64,000 nt of DNA from Actinoplanes solisilvae (GCF_003999975.1 NZ_RJAC01000008.1:1-64000); one strand, 5' to 3'. Shown: positions 47,641 to 57,460, counted from the stretch's first letter. Translations and numbers: made by a program. The notes: a model not told the origin generated them from the letters alone.

Positions 47641-47819
47641 CTGATCAGAAGGCACTTCTTCGTTTCCGGTCCACTCCATGGGCAGCCCTTAACGAAGGGC
47701 CGAGGCTAGTGTGGATTTGGCAACGTTACTAACCACCGCAACGAACGTCGCGGGAGAAAACAAAGAGAGGTTTCGTCGGTGAGGATCACTAATTCGTGCG
47801 ATTCGTAGTCACTGGTTTG

Positions 47820-48420
47820 ATACGAGCGGGGAATGCGCGCGTCGCCATGCGGCCTTGAACGGGTAATCCGGGTGGTGGATTTTGGACTTGGTGGTGTATC
47901 CGGTCTTCGGTCGGGCGCGCTGATTGTGCCGGCGGATGTAGTCGCCGATCGCCGCGCCCTGTCCAGAGTGGGTCCGGTGGTCGGTGCCGCTGAGCACGAA
48001 GTAGCGCAGGGCGGCGAACTCGGCTTCGATCCAGTTCAGCCAGGAGCTGTAGGTCGACTGGAACGCCAGCTCAACGTCATTGGCCTGACACCAGGCCCGG
48101 ACGGTGGGGTGTTTGTGCGGGGGAGAAGTTGTCCAGGATCGGATGCGGCCGCTGGCCCGGCCAGCGGCGGCGCCGGTCGGTGGATGGTCGTAGAGGTCGA
48201 GGATCGCTCGCATCTTCGACGTGAAGTCGGGGGTCGTTGCTGGCTTTCCACGTTTTTGCTGCCTGCCGGGTGACGCCGCGTTCATGCAGGATCCGGCGGA
48301 CAGTCTCGATGCTGATCGCCTCGATGTGGCCCGTGTCGATCAGGTAATCACGCAGCTTCGACAGCGACCAGCCCGGGAACGGCCGGCCCAGGAATCGGGG
48401 GTCACACCGGGCGATCACGC
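47820..48420 (-). pseudogene. IS630-family transposase with internal deletion
   Basis: GWSLSKLRDYLIDTGHIEAI, then TVRRILHERGVTRQAAKTWK, then TSKMRAILDLYDHPPTGAA, then a jump to DNFSPxKHP and FQSTYSSWLNWIEAEFAALR. The central catalytic part is missing, and at least two frame changes occur. Confidence 0.78.
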
Positions 48421-48517
48421 AGCTGATCCCTTCTTTGCCCTGCGCATCGCTCTGAGCGTGCCCGAACCGCCATGTCCCGCCCACAGCGCTCACCGAGCTT
48501 CCTGACGCTCGGGCCCC

Positions 48518-48690
48518 GACGAGGTGTCCGGCAGCCGGCCGCCAAGGCGCTAACTGCAGCGGCCTGCGCCTTGGCGGTTGGCTACCGCTCGTACACAACG
48601 ATCGCCGAATGGTTCGTCGACACTCCAGACACGGCCGTCTTGGGCCTGGGCATCGTCCGGGATCAGCGCCCGTCTGATCGCGGATGCCTG
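48518..48690 (+). pseudogene. Transposase N-terminal fragment (ISAs1-like)
   Basis: RQPAAKALTAAACALAVGYR followed by SYTTIAEWFVDTPDTAVLGL resembles the N-terminal helix of ISAs1-like transposases. It runs out after about 55 codons. The rest up to 48,980 shows nothing recognisable. Confidence 0.55.
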
Positions 48691-49005
48691 ACGCGCAGCC
48701 GATTGTCGGCACGCTCACCGGTGGGCGGGCAAGCTTGTCGGATTCGACGCGGATTGCGCTGAACCGGCTGGCCACTGGTCCGCCCAGCCGGGTGATTCAG
48801 CGGCACATCCAAGATCTTCATGCATCGACGCATCCAACGCCTACAACGCCCGGCAGCGCTGATACAACGCCGTTCATATCAATGTCGCATTTGCGATGGC
48901 CGAGATGCGACGGACCGAGCCTGCACGACGACCCGAGCTGTGGGTGCCATCACCGATAGCGAGACCGAGTGTTGTCTCCACGAGAGAGATCCGCTTTGAT
49001 GGGGC

Positions 49006-51846
49006 ATGCGCGCAACTCCCGATGTCCGGTTTGCCGTGCTAGGGCCTGTGCGGGCGTGGCGTGGATCGACCGAGCTCAACGTGCGGCCACGACAACTACG
49101 TCATTTGCTGGGCATCCTGATCATCCGCGCAGGCTCTCAGGTCACGGAGAGTGAGATCTCAGATCTCCTCTGGGGCGATGAGGCGCCTGCCCGTGCCACC
49201 GACATCGTGCATCGACACATCAGTACTATTCGACGTTTGCTGGAACCGGACCTGCCGTTTCGCCGTCCGGGACGATGGTTGCTTCGTACCGGGAACGGCT
49301 ATCGGCTAGCGACCGAGTCGGAAGAATCGGACCTGCTCGAGTTCCGTGGTCTGGTCCGGGCAGGCCGGGCTGCCGCCGACGAGGGCGATCGGGAGGCAGC
49401 ATGGTTACACCGGACGACGGCTTTTCGGTTGTGGCGGGGCCGGTGCGGAGTTGATCTGGATCTGCCGGCCGACCTGGATGCCGAGTTTCGGGCCGTCGAG
49501 CGGGAACGCGTCGCGGTCATGTGCGAGGTTGTGGACAACTGCACCGATGCGCAGGCCCGGGAACTCCTGCCGCTCGTCGAGGAGATCGCCGAACAGGAGC
49601 CCGTCGACGAGGCGGTGCAAGCCAGGCTGATGCTGCTGCTCGCCGCGACCGGCCGGCAGGTGGCCGCCGTCGAGGTCTTCGCCGCGGTGCGATCACGTCT
49701 GGCCGAGGAGGCCGGTATCGACCCCGGTCCGGAACTGCGCGCCGCCTATGAAAAGGTGACAATCGGGACAGAGCGGGACGTCCCCCAACCCGCCCCGGCT
49801 GTGCCGCGGCAGGTCCCGGCGGGCAGCAGATTCTTCGCCGGCCGCGAGACGGAGCTGTCGTGGCTGTCCGCACTGATGGACAGCGCAGGTGCCGGGGCAT
49901 CGGTGGCAGTGATACATGGCCTGCCCGGGGTGGGCAAGACCAGCCTGGTGATTCATTGGGCACGACGATCAGCCGGTGATTTTCCCGACGGGCAGTTGTT
50001 CGTCGATCTCCAGGGCTTCGACCCTGGCCAATCGGCTATGGACAGCGCTCAAGCACTGGCGTTGTTGCTGACCGGTCTCGGGACACCCGACGCGCAGGTG
50101 CCGACCGGTGTGGAGGCGGCGGCCGCTCTGTTTCGGACCCTGACGGCCGGGCGACGGCTGCTGATCATTCTGGACAACGCCCGCGACGAAGAGCAGGTTC
50201 GTCCGTTGCTGCCCGGGTCGCCGGGCGTACTGGTGGTGGTCACGAGCCGGAATCGGCTGTCGGGGCTGATCGCTCATGAAGGAGCTCAGTCGTTCAGCCT
50301 GCCGCTGCCGTCGCCCGCCGAGGCCCGGGCGGCCATGCGGGAACGACTGGGCGTGAGCCGAGCCGAGGATGCCGCCGCCCTGGACGAGATCATCGAGATC
50401 TGCGGGAGGCTGCCCTTGGCGTTGGCCGTGGTAGCCGCGCGGGCGTCGGGTTATCCGGACTGGCCGCTGCGTGCTGTCGCGGACGAGCTGCGGGCCGGTG
50501 CCCCGCTGGACTTCCTGGAGGGCGACGAGCCCCGTACGGACGTACGAAATGTCTTCTTCTGGTCGTATCGCATGCTCAGCCAGCGGGCCGCGCAACTTTT
50601 CCGGTCCCTGCCCGCGCATCCCGGCGTGGATTTCGGGACGTCAGGGGCGGCCAACGTGGCCGGAATGCCGGAGCACCTGGTGCGCCAGCTACTCCGAGAG
50701 CTGGCCCGCACCATGTTGATCAGTCAGTTCAAGCCCGATCGGTACACGTTCCACAACCTGATCAAGTCCTATGCGCTCGAGTTGAGCGCGGCGACCGATC
50801 CTCCGGGGGAGCGCCGGGCCGCGACCGAACGCATCACGCGTCACCTGTTGCAGGTCGGAACCACCGCGAGGATCGCATTGCATCCGTCGCTGACTCGTGA
50901 GACCCATGATGACCCGACCGCGCCGCGGATCCCGATCCGGGATGTCACCTCGGCGATGTCCTGGTTCACCGCCGAGCTCTCGGCGCTCGAGTCCGCCGCC
51001 GAGACCGGCCTGCCCGAGGGAAGGGGATGGCGGCTCGCCGAACTGCTCATGCCCTACTACCAGCGACGCGCGATGTATCAGCGCTGGGAGGCCACCGCCC
51101 AACACGCGTTACTGTCCGCGATCGCCGACGGCGACACCCAAGGGCAGGCGGCGATGCATCGCATGATCGCCGGCGCTCTCACTCTCGGTGGTAGAAGCGA
51201 TCAGGAAGCGGGCATAGCGAACGCGCAGCAGAAAATGCTGGCGGCCATCCCGCACCTGGAACGAGCACTCGAGCTCCTGGACGGAGCTGACCGGCCGCTC
51301 GACCGGGCCCATGTCCTGCGCAACCTCGGCCAGGTGTACTCGAATCTGGATCGACACGCGGAGTCGCGGACCTGCTTCGAGCAGGCATTATCCTTTTTCG
51401 AGTCGGTCGACGATCGGCGCGGCATGTCGCTCACTCTCACCGGACTCGGGTGGGTTCTCGCTGAGGAGGGTGAGTGGGAGAGCGGACTGGACGCCCTCGG
51501 CCGAGCCGAGCTTTTCGCCGCGGAGCTGGACGACGTCAACACCGCCGGCTCGCTGGCCGGGCTGATCGCGGAGGTCCAGCGCCGGCACGGCCGCATCGAT
51601 CCGTCCTTGGCAGCTCATCATCGGGCCCGTGAGCTCTTCCAGCGGGCGGGCAATATCGCCGAGCTGGCTGCCAGCGAACGCCTGCTCGGCGACGCGTTGT
51701 CCGAAGTCGGCCGTCCCGAAGAGGCGGTGGCGCCGTGGCGCCGGGCCCAAGCCCTCTACGCCGAGATAGGGCAGGCCGAGATGAGCACAGACCTGGAAGC
51801 GCGGATCCGGAAGGTTTCCCCCGGCAAGTCGCCGCAAGACTCCTAG
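49006..51846 (+). CDS. AfsR/SARP-family regulator with NB-ARC and TPR
   Basis: 946 aa. Residues 1-100 are the winged-helix DNA-binding part (LGPVRAWRG, then RQLRHLLGILIIRAGSQVTE and LLWGDEAP). Residues about 105-250 form the BTAD helical domain. The nucleotide-binding domain has P-loop GLPGVGKT at 305-312, LLIILDNARDE as Walker B, and GRLPLALAVVAARAS. TPR repeats occupy about 690-930. This is the AfsR layout of activators of secondary metabolism, where ATP and the TPR part control binding. The target operon is not evident in the window. GGGG lies before the ATG. Confidence 0.9.
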   Translation: MRATPDVRFAVLGPVRAWRGSTELNVRPRQLRHLLGILIIRAGSQVTESEISDLLWGDEAPARATDIVHRHISTIRRLLEPDLPFRRPGRWLLRTGNGYRLATESEESDLLEFRGLVRAGRAAADEGDREAAWLHRTTAFRLWRGRCGVDLDLPADLDAEFRAVERERVAVMCEVVDNCTDAQARELLPLVEEIAEQEPVDEAVQARLMLLLAATGRQVAAVEVFAAVRSRLAEEAGIDPGPELRAAYEKVTIGTERDVPQPAPAVPRQVPAGSRFFAGRETELSWLSALMDSAGAGASVAVIHGLPGVGKTSLVIHWARRSAGDFPDGQLFVDLQGFDPGQSAMDSAQALALLLTGLGTPDAQVPTGVEAAAALFRTLTAGRRLLIILDNARDEEQVRPLLPGSPGVLVVVTSRNRLSGLIAHEGAQSFSLPLPSPAEARAAMRERLGVSRAEDAAALDEIIEICGRLPLALAVVAARASGYPDWPLRAVADELRAGAPLDFLEGDEPRTDVRNVFFWSYRMLSQRAAQLFRSLPAHPGVDFGTSGAANVAGMPEHLVRQLLRELARTMLISQFKPDRYTFHNLIKSYALELSAATDPPGERRAATERITRHLLQVGTTARIALHPSLTRETHDDPTAPRIPIRDVTSAMSWFTAELSALESAAETGLPEGRGWRLAELLMPYYQRRAMYQRWEATAQHALLSAIADGDTQGQAAMHRMIAGALTLGGRSDQEAGIANAQQKMLAAIPHLERALELLDGADRPLDRAHVLRNLGQVYSNLDRHAESRTCFEQALSFFESVDDRRGMSLTLTGLGWVLAEEGEWESGLDALGRAELFAAELDDVNTAGSLAGLIAEVQRRHGRIDPSLAAHHRARELFQRAGNIAELAASERLLGDALSEVGRPEEAVAPWRRAQALYAEIGQAEMSTDLEARIRKVSPGKSPQDS

Positions 51847-52061
51847 CAGCGTTGCGACCGATCGGGTCGAAGCTGCGTCCTCCGACGTGTACCGCTTTCC
51901 GGGGTGACTGCGGGTCATTCCTGGCGCTCGCGGCGTACAGCGCGTTCCACAGCGTCAGCCCCGTGAAGGGCTGTTCGTACATCGGAATGAACGTTGGGCC
52001 TCAGGCTGCGTCTGCACCCGTAACCGGACGAGCAGACCGCACATCAGGCAGGAGAGTCAGC

Positions 52062-53087
52062 ATGAAGCGCAGAAACGTCCTTGCCGGCGGGGCAGCCGCC
52101 CTGACCGGCGCAGCCCTCGGCGGCGTCACCGCCGGCGCGGCCGAGGCATCCCCCGGCACCTCAGCAATGAACCCCACGGACGACCCCCTGAACCCGCCCG
52201 GCATCAGAGTCGCGGGCATTCGCATGGTCCCGGTCGTCGGCGGCAAGTACAAGGTCTGGACCAAGCGAATCGGGCACGGACCGGTCAAGGTACTGCTCCT
52301 GCACGGGGGCTCCGGCTTCGACTCCAGTTACCTCGAGGTGATGGAGTCCTTCCTCCCGCAAGCCGGGATCGAGATGTATTACTACGACCAGCTCGGCTGT
52401 GGCAACTCCGACAAACCCGACGACAAATCGCTGTGGACCGTCGAGCGCTACACCAACGAGGTCGAGGAGGTCCGCAAGGGCCTCGGGCTCGACAATGTCG
52501 TTGTCTTCGGCCACTCCTGGGGCGGAATGCTCGCCCTGGAGTACGCCCTCAAGTACCAGAAACACCTCAGTGGCCTGGTCGTGTCCAACATGTCGGCCAG
52601 CATGCAGTCGTTCGTCAAGTACGCCGCCGCGGCACGCGCAAAGATCCTCTCCCCCGAGGAATTGGAATACGTCCAGAAGGTGGAAGCGGCGCAGGACTTC
52701 ACCGACGAGCGCTACCAGCACCTCATCAACGACGTCCTCTACACCCAGATCATCTGCCGCACCAGCCCCTGGCCCGAGCCGCTGACCCGAACCTTCAACA
52801 CCATCAATGTGACCATTTACAACCAGATCTTCGGCGAGAACGAATTCGTCAACACCGGTAACGCCAAGAACTGGGATGTCTGGGATCGGCTGCACGAGAT
52901 CCGGGTCCCTACCCTGAGCGTGGGCGCCCGCTTCGACGAGATGGACCCGGCCGACATGCGCCGCATCGCCGCCCTGGTTCAGAACGGCGAATCGGTTACC
53001 TGCAACCGCGGCAGCCACCTCGCCATGTACGACGAGCAGGAGTTCTACTTCAAACACCTCATCCGATTCCTGCGCGCCCGCGCCTGA
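52062..53087 (+). CDS. Tat-exported alpha/beta hydrolase (proline iminopeptidase-like)
   Basis: 341 aa. The twin-Arg signal is MKRRNVLAGGAAALTGAALG, with likely cleavage near AEA-S. The hydrolase core has LLLHGGSGFDSSYLE (oxyanion hole), YYDQLGCGNSDKP, nucleophile elbow GHSWGG, a catalytic Asp in GARFDEMDP and a catalytic His in RGSHLAMYD. The DQxGxGxS strand is typical of the S33 proline iminopeptidase group. AGGAGA precedes the ATG. Probably folds in the cytosol and acts outside, releasing N-terminal Pro or a related amide. Confidence 0.88.
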   Translation: MKRRNVLAGGAAALTGAALGGVTAGAAEASPGTSAMNPTDDPLNPPGIRVAGIRMVPVVGGKYKVWTKRIGHGPVKVLLLHGGSGFDSSYLEVMESFLPQAGIEMYYYDQLGCGNSDKPDDKSLWTVERYTNEVEEVRKGLGLDNVVVFGHSWGGMLALEYALKYQKHLSGLVVSNMSASMQSFVKYAAAARAKILSPEELEYVQKVEAAQDFTDERYQHLINDVLYTQIICRTSPWPEPLTRTFNTINVTIYNQIFGENEFVNTGNAKNWDVWDRLHEIRVPTLSVGARFDEMDPADMRRIAALVQNGESVTCNRGSHLAMYDEQEFYFKHLIRFLRARA

Positions 53088-53113
53088 TCTATCGACGTGG
53101 GTGGCACGACGGC

Positions 53114-53144
53114 GCGTCGCCCAGCCGTTTCGGCCGGGCGACGC
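53114..53144 (+). terminator. Hairpin after the hydrolase gene
   Basis: GCGTCGCCC pairs with GGGCGACGC. An inner GCCG/CGGC stem continues around a TTT loop with one mismatch between. It starts 27 bases past the stop. Confidence 0.7.
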
Positions 53145-53190
53145 ATGCCGGGTGATCTCAACTATGTACATTTTCTGAGGGAGTAACCGA

Positions 53191-53315
53191 ATGGCAATCG
53201 AACATGGTGAGTACGTTCGCGATAACGCTTGGCAGGGCGCCCGGCGAAGACTGCATTTGCTGGAGGAGACCTACGACGTAGGTACCCGAGCGCGGCTGAA
53301 CGCCCGCTCCCCTCT
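53191..53315 (+). pseudogene. SAM-dependent methyltransferase N-terminal remnant
   Basis: An ATG with GGGAG upstream opens MAIEHGEYVRDNAWQGARRR then LHLLEETYDVGTRARL. This resembles the N-terminal helices of class I methyltransferases (ARxRLxLLE...DPxT). After about 40 codons the sequence changes to unrelated frames and then the broken SDR gene. No SAM-binding motif remains. Confidence 0.45.
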
Positions 53316-53836
53316 GATCTTGGCCGGCCGACCTGCTGAGCACATGGCGTCGCGCGGGGGCGGCAGCATCGTCCCGCTGGAGGGCGCAACCCGCCGTCGA
53401 CTGCGATGTGCACGCCGGTCACGCAGGATGCGTCGTCGCTGGCCAGAAAGGCGATGACACCCGCGACGTCCGCGGGCTGCGCGGGGTGGCGCATCGCCAT
53501 CCGTTCCAGGAAGTTTGTTGAGGACGTCCGTCCGTCCCAGGTGCGGAGCCGCCATGTCGGTAACAGCCAGCGACGGGTGTACGGCGTTGACCCGTAGCCC
53601 CTCGACCGCGTGGTCGAGGGCCATCACGTTCGTCAGATTGGTGACCGCACCCATCGATGTGTTGCAGGGCGACCAGAACCCAGTCCCCGCCGAGTCCTGA
53701 CACCGACCCTACGTTCACGATCCAGCCGCCCACGGCGGGTGCGGTAGCGCGGCGCGGGAGCAGAAGAAGACACCGTCGACATTGGTCGCCAGGACCTGGC
53801 GCCACGTTGCGGCGTCGAGCTGCTCGACGGTCCCTA

Positions 53837-54933
53837 GTGTCCTGAGTCGTTAATTCGTATGCAGTGGCGAGCGACGGATTCAAGGATCTGGTCGGCGGTT
53901 TTGGTCCAGATGTAGGGTCGTGGTTGTCGTTCCAGGACTCGATCCAGGTGCGGATGTCGGTGTTGAGGGCGTGGACGCTGCGGTGGGTGCCTCGCTGGAG
54001 TTTCTTGATGGTCAGTTCACCGAACCAGCGCTCTACGAGGTTGAGCCAGGAGCTGCTGGTCAGGGTGAAGTGCAGCACGAAGCGTGGGTGGGCCAGCAGC
54101 CATCGCCGGACCGCCGGGGTCTTGTGGATTGAGGCGTTGTCGAGCACCACGTGCACGTCGAGGACGGCGGGGACTTCGCCGTCGAGTTTGACGAGGAACT
54201 TCTTGAACTCGATGGCTCGGTGCCGCGCGTGCAGCGAGCCGATCACTTCGCCGGTGGCCAAATCCATCGTGGCGTACAAGCTCGACGTGCCGGGCCGTAC
54301 GTAGTCGTGGGTGGCGCGGGCCGGGGTGCCGGGCCGCATCGGTAGCACCGGGGCGGTGCGGTCGAGGGCCTGGATCTGAGACTTCTCGTCCACGCACAGC
54401 ACGACGGCACGTTCCGGCGGGTTCAGGTACAGGCCGACGACGTCGCGGACCTTGTCGATGAACAAGGGATCTTTCGACAGTTTCCAGGTGTCCTAGCGGT
54501 GCGGCTGCAATCCGAATGCCCGCCAGATCCGCGACACCGCTGTCTGGCTCAGCCCGACCTGGGCGGCAAGCGAACGGGTCGACCAGTGCGTGGCATCTTT
54601 TGGCGTCGTTTCCAGAGTTGTGGTGATCACCCGTTCCACGTCGGCGTCCGCGATCGTGCGTGGCCGGCCCGGCCGCGGCTTGTCGATCAGGCCATCCAGC
54701 CGATCGGCCACGAACCTATTACGCCATTTACGGACGGTGTCGACCCCGATACCCAGCTCCGCCGCAATCTGCGTGTTGTTAAGCCCTGCGGCGGCCGACA
54801 GCACGATCCGGCATCTCACGGCCAGCCCGCTGGCCGTCTTCCTTCGCCTTGCCCAGGCCAGTAACTGCGACCGCTCGGCATCGGACAACAAGACAACAGA
54901 AGCGACCCGACCTGGCATCACCGCAGCCTCCAA
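53837..54933 (-). pseudogene. IS630 transposase with one in-frame stop
   Basis: Residues 1-146 hold the helix-turn-helix region (NNTQIAAELGIGVDTVRKWR, then RPGRPRTI and LSQTAVSRIWRAFGLQPHR). A TAG follows at 54493-54495, and the same frame continues DTWKLSKDPLFIDKVRDVVG, VLCVDEKSQIQALDRT (first Asp), VHVVLDNASIHKT (second Asp) and FTLTSSSWLNLVERWF (Glu). A single CAG-to-TAG change explains it. The frame has no stop inside the IS; it ends YELTTQDT and runs into the flanking SDR DNA. Confidence 0.85.
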
Positions 54934-54962
54934 ACTACCAACGAATTAATGACTCAGGACAC
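53837..54962. mobile_element. IS630-family element, 1,126 bp
   Basis: Terminal repeats GTGTCCTGAGTCGTTAATTC (left) and the complement of GAATTAATGACTCAGGACAC (right) differ at one position. The element is flanked by a TA duplication (53835-53836 and 54963-54964), the standard IS630/Tc1 target. It was inserted into the SDR gene within CTAG. Its transposase has an internal stop. Confidence 0.88.
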
Positions 54963-55180
54963 TAGCGCCGCGATGCCGGTGTTGAGGACGATCACGTCAA
55001 GCCGCCCGTGCTGTGCCGCCACCCCGTCGGTGATCGCGGTGATGGCCTCTTGGTCCGAGACGTCGCCGACCTCGACCATGCCTCGGCATTCGCAGCCGCC
55101 TGTTTCAGCGTCTCCATAGTCAGCCCGACAACAACCATCGTCGCGGCCTCGGCCACGAAACGCTGCGCTCCTTCGGTCAC

Positions 55181-55454
55181 ATCTGACGTCTGTTAAACGG
55201 ATGAGCTGGCTGGAGCTTCACTCGCGTTTGCTTCCGATCGGCGCGGGCGAGGCGGACGGGCATCGACACGCTGCTGGTTGATTGCCGCGTACGCAGCCGG
55301 TCGGATCCTTCGCGGGCTCCGGCCGGGACACCGGCGCGATCGCCTGATCAGGCATACGCCGTTGTTGTTCTGTTGCCTGCCAGAAGCCGAGCTCAGCGGC
55401 AGCGAACTCTCGCATTCTCGGGTTTCTGTTGGGGCTTGCCCGATCCGAGACTAA
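55181..55454. other. Region without a gene
   Basis: Between the broken SDR gene and the MFS terminator. Only short overlapping frames, none with a ribosome site or known motif. Confidence 0.55.
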
Positions 55455-55484
55455 AGACCCGGTGCCGGGGCGGGCACCGGGTCT
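55455..55484 (-). terminator. Perfect 12-bp hairpin after the MFS gene
   Basis: AGACCCGGTGCC pairs perfectly with GGCACCGGGTCT around a 6-base loop, 120 bases past the MFS stop on the minus strand. No gene lies between. Confidence 0.6.
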
Positions 55485-55603
55485 ATGTCGCCGTGGGTCG
55501 CGTTGTTCCGCTGCGGCGCGGCTCAGTCGTGTGGCGTGGGGGCGGTTTGGTATCGGATTGCGGGCGCGACCGGGGCTGGGTCAGGGGGCTGCAACCACCA
55601 GGG

Positions 55604-56815
55604 TCAGGCGTTGACCGGCTGCTTAGGCGGGAATGCGTGGCCTCGGGCGAGGATGACTAGGAGTACGGTCGGGACCATGAGTGCGATCGCTGCGATGCTG
55701 AGTGAGCTCGAGCCGTAGCCTGCCAGAAGTGCACCGCCGACCAGTCCGCCGAGACCGATTCCGAGGTTCCAGGTTGTGACCTGTAGCGACTGGGCCACGT
55801 CGGCGTGTTCTCCAGCTGCCCTCATCAGAGCTGTCTGCAGGACGGTGGCTGCTCCTCCGAACGAGAGTCCCCAGGCCGCGACGGTGGCGTAGTCGGCCAC
55901 AAGGCTGGAGCTGGCGAAGGACAGCACGATCGCGGCTGCCGTGAACATCGCGGTGCCGATGATGGCCAGTCGGCGGTGGTGCCGGTCGATGAACAGGCCT
56001 GTGAGCCAGATGCTGACGATTGAGGCGATGCCGAAGGCGAGCAGGATCCACTGAACATGATTTTGCAGACCGGAGTCGGCGAGAATGGGGGCGATGTAGG
56101 TGTACAGGATGGTGTGGGCGAGCACGAAGGCTCCCGTTACCACCAGGACCAAGCGGATGCCCCGCAGCGTCAGGATCTTGTGCAGCGGAATCCGGTCCTC
56201 AGCTTTCTTGCCCGGGAAGTTGGGGAGCTTCCAGAGGGTCCAGAGCATCAGGACCGCGGTCAGCGCCGAGGCGAGGCCGAAGGTGAGCTGCCACCCGACC
56301 GCCTTGCCGAGATACGCTCCGACAGGCACGCCGAGGGACAGGGCGACTGGTGTGCCGGCGAAGGCGAACGACATCGCGCGGCCCTTGAGCGGGGGGCCGA
56401 CCAGCTTTGCCGCGTACCCGCCGAGCAGGCTCCAGACGACGCCGGACGCTGCGCCGGCGATGAATCGGGCGGCCATCGTCACGGGGAAGTTGAGGGAGAT
56501 GGCGGTGACGAGGTTTGCGATCACGAATCCGGCCAGCGCCACCAGGAGCAGGTGACGTCGTGGCCACGTCGCGGTGGCCAGCGCGACCGGGATCGCCGTC
56601 GCCATTGTTCCGATCGCGTAGATGGTTACTGTCTGACCGGCTACAGATTCCGAAACACCCAGCGCGTGACTCATCTGCGGCAGCACACCAGCCGGCAGTG
56701 CCTCGGTCAGGGTGGTGATCAATCCGGCGGTGAAAAGCGCGATCAGGGCCGGAAGCGGCAGACGTTCCGCAGACGATTTCTGCGGAACCTCCAGGTGCGT
56801 GGTGGACACGGTCAT
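55604..56815 (-). CDS. MFS drug/proton antiporter
   Basis: 403 aa, twelve predicted transmembrane helices. The family A-like motif lies between helices 2 and 3 (ATATWPRRHLLL); motif C-like Gly/Pro residues are in helix 5 (GTPVALSLGVPVGAYLG). It resembles the AraJ/YdhP-type DHA1 exporters. The ATG with GGGGA directly upstream is chosen; an open extension to 56881 crosses the operator. It is divergent from a MerR gene with a shared operator, so it is probably induced by its own substrate. A decayed copy of its 3' end lies at 63180-63300. Confidence 0.88.
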   Translation of the reverse strand: MTVSTTHLEVPQKSSAERLPLPALIALFTAGLITTLTEALPAGVLPQMSHALGVSESVAGQTVTIYAIGTMATAIPVALATATWPRRHLLLVALAGFVIANLVTAISLNFPVTMAARFIAGAASGVVWSLLGGYAAKLVGPPLKGRAMSFAFAGTPVALSLGVPVGAYLGKAVGWQLTFGLASALTAVLMLWTLWKLPNFPGKKAEDRIPLHKILTLRGIRLVLVVTGAFVLAHTILYTYIAPILADSGLQNHVQWILLAFGIASIVSIWLTGLFIDRHHRRLAIIGTAMFTAAAIVLSFASSSLVADYATVAAWGLSFGGAATVLQTALMRAAGEHADVAQSLQVTTWNLGIGLGGLVGGALLAGYGSSSLSIAAIALMVPTVLLVILARGHAFPPKQPVNA

Positions 56816-56874
56816 TCCCCATCTAGTTGCTGGTGTCGAGCCGCTACTGGCGCGGCGGCTCGGACATCGTCTAA

Positions 56875-56894
56875 CCTTCACATTGATGTGAGGG
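56875..56894. promoter_or_regulatory. MerR-type operator
   Basis: CCTTCACATTGATGTGAGGG is an inverted repeat (one mismatch), the shape of MerR-family sites that sit in a stretched promoter spacer. It lies between the divergent MFS and merR starts. Confidence 0.75.
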
Positions 56895-56919
56895 GCAAAC
56901 GTTTGTGAGGGAGGTCTCG

Positions 56920-57273
56920 TTGCGGATCAAAGAGTTGTCCGAGCGGGCGGACGTGTCGCCTCGACTCTTGCGTTACTACGAGGAGCAAGGCCTGCTCAGT
57001 CCCAGGCGCGAGGAGAACGGGTATCGCTACTACGACGAGGCCTTGGTCGAAAGGGTCGAGCAGATCCGCAGTCTGCTCCACGCAGGCCTGACCACGGAGA
57101 TCATCAGGGAAGTGCTGCCCTGCTTGGCCGAAGCTGCGACCTGCAAGTATCCGGCCCCGGACTTCCTGAGCCGGGTTCGGCAGGAGCGCGACCGGATGGC
57201 CGAACGTCTCGAGTGCCTGACCAAGAATCTGAAGGCCATCGACGCCTACCTGAACGCCGTCACCGAGAAATAG
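56920..57273 (+). CDS. MerR-family regulator
   Basis: 117 aa from a TTG with GGGAGG 5 bases upstream; a GTG at 56905 is the alternative. The winged helix is LRIKELSERADVSPRLLRYY followed by EEQGLLSPRREENGYRYYDE. A long dimer coiled coil ends the protein (RVRQERDRMAERLECLTKNL). There is no large effector domain. One Cys in LPCLAEAATC might sense thiol stress or a drug. It presumably controls the MFS gene and itself through the shared operator. Confidence 0.88.
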   Translation: MRIKELSERADVSPRLLRYYEEQGLLSPRREENGYRYYDEALVERVEQIRSLLHAGLTTEIIREVLPCLAEAATCKYPAPDFLSRVRQERDRMAERLECLTKNLKAIDAYLNAVTEK

Positions 57274-57291
57274 CCCACAGCGGCGAAGCGT

Positions 57292-57338
57292 GTGCGGTCG
57301 CCCGGCACTCGTGGCTAGAGCCGGCCGGGTGACCGCAC
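57292..57338 (+). terminator. Hairpin after merR
   Basis: GTGCGGTCGCCCGG pairs with CCGGGTGACCGCAC with one mismatch around a 19-base loop, 19 bases past the merR stop. Confidence 0.55.
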
Positions 57339-57345
57339 GGCCGGG

Positions 57346-57460
57346 TCAGCGCACGTTCTCGAAGAACCGTGCGCCGGGTGTGCCGAGACCGGTCACATCG
57401 TCGTACCCGGGCCGCGTGTGGATGGTCTGGGTCTGACTGGACGTTTTAGTAGTGTTAGGT
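57346..57460 (-). pseudogene. S53 (sedolisin) peptidase C-terminal remnant
   Basis: On the minus strand the end reads TRPGYDDVTGLGTPGARFFE plus NVR and a stop. GYDxVTGLGTP is the C-terminal calcium-site signature of S53 peptidases. The rest of the gene is absent; the 5' side runs into sequence near an IS5-type remnant. The stretch 57,461-57,654 shows nothing else. Confidence 0.6.

Larger units (their letters stand above)
53385..55180 (-). pseudogene. SDR gene broken by an IS630 element
   Basis: On the minus strand the 5' part (54,964-55,180) reads RFVAEAATMVVVGLTMETLK, and after the IS the 3' part reads VDGVFFCSRAA-like, IVNVGSVSGLGGDW and VHIAVDGGLR segments. These match the intact SDR at 62351-63145 (RFAAEGATVVVVGRTQETLK and so on). 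The N-terminal TGxxxGxG segment is missing and several frameshifts exist. The IS sits at a CTAG site between IAAL and GTVEQ. Confidence 0.85.

Noticed and set aside
56764..56788. GTTCCGCAGA/TCTGCGGAAC inverted repeat
   Set aside because: Lies within the first codons of the MFS gene and has no clear relation to the promoter; likely chance.
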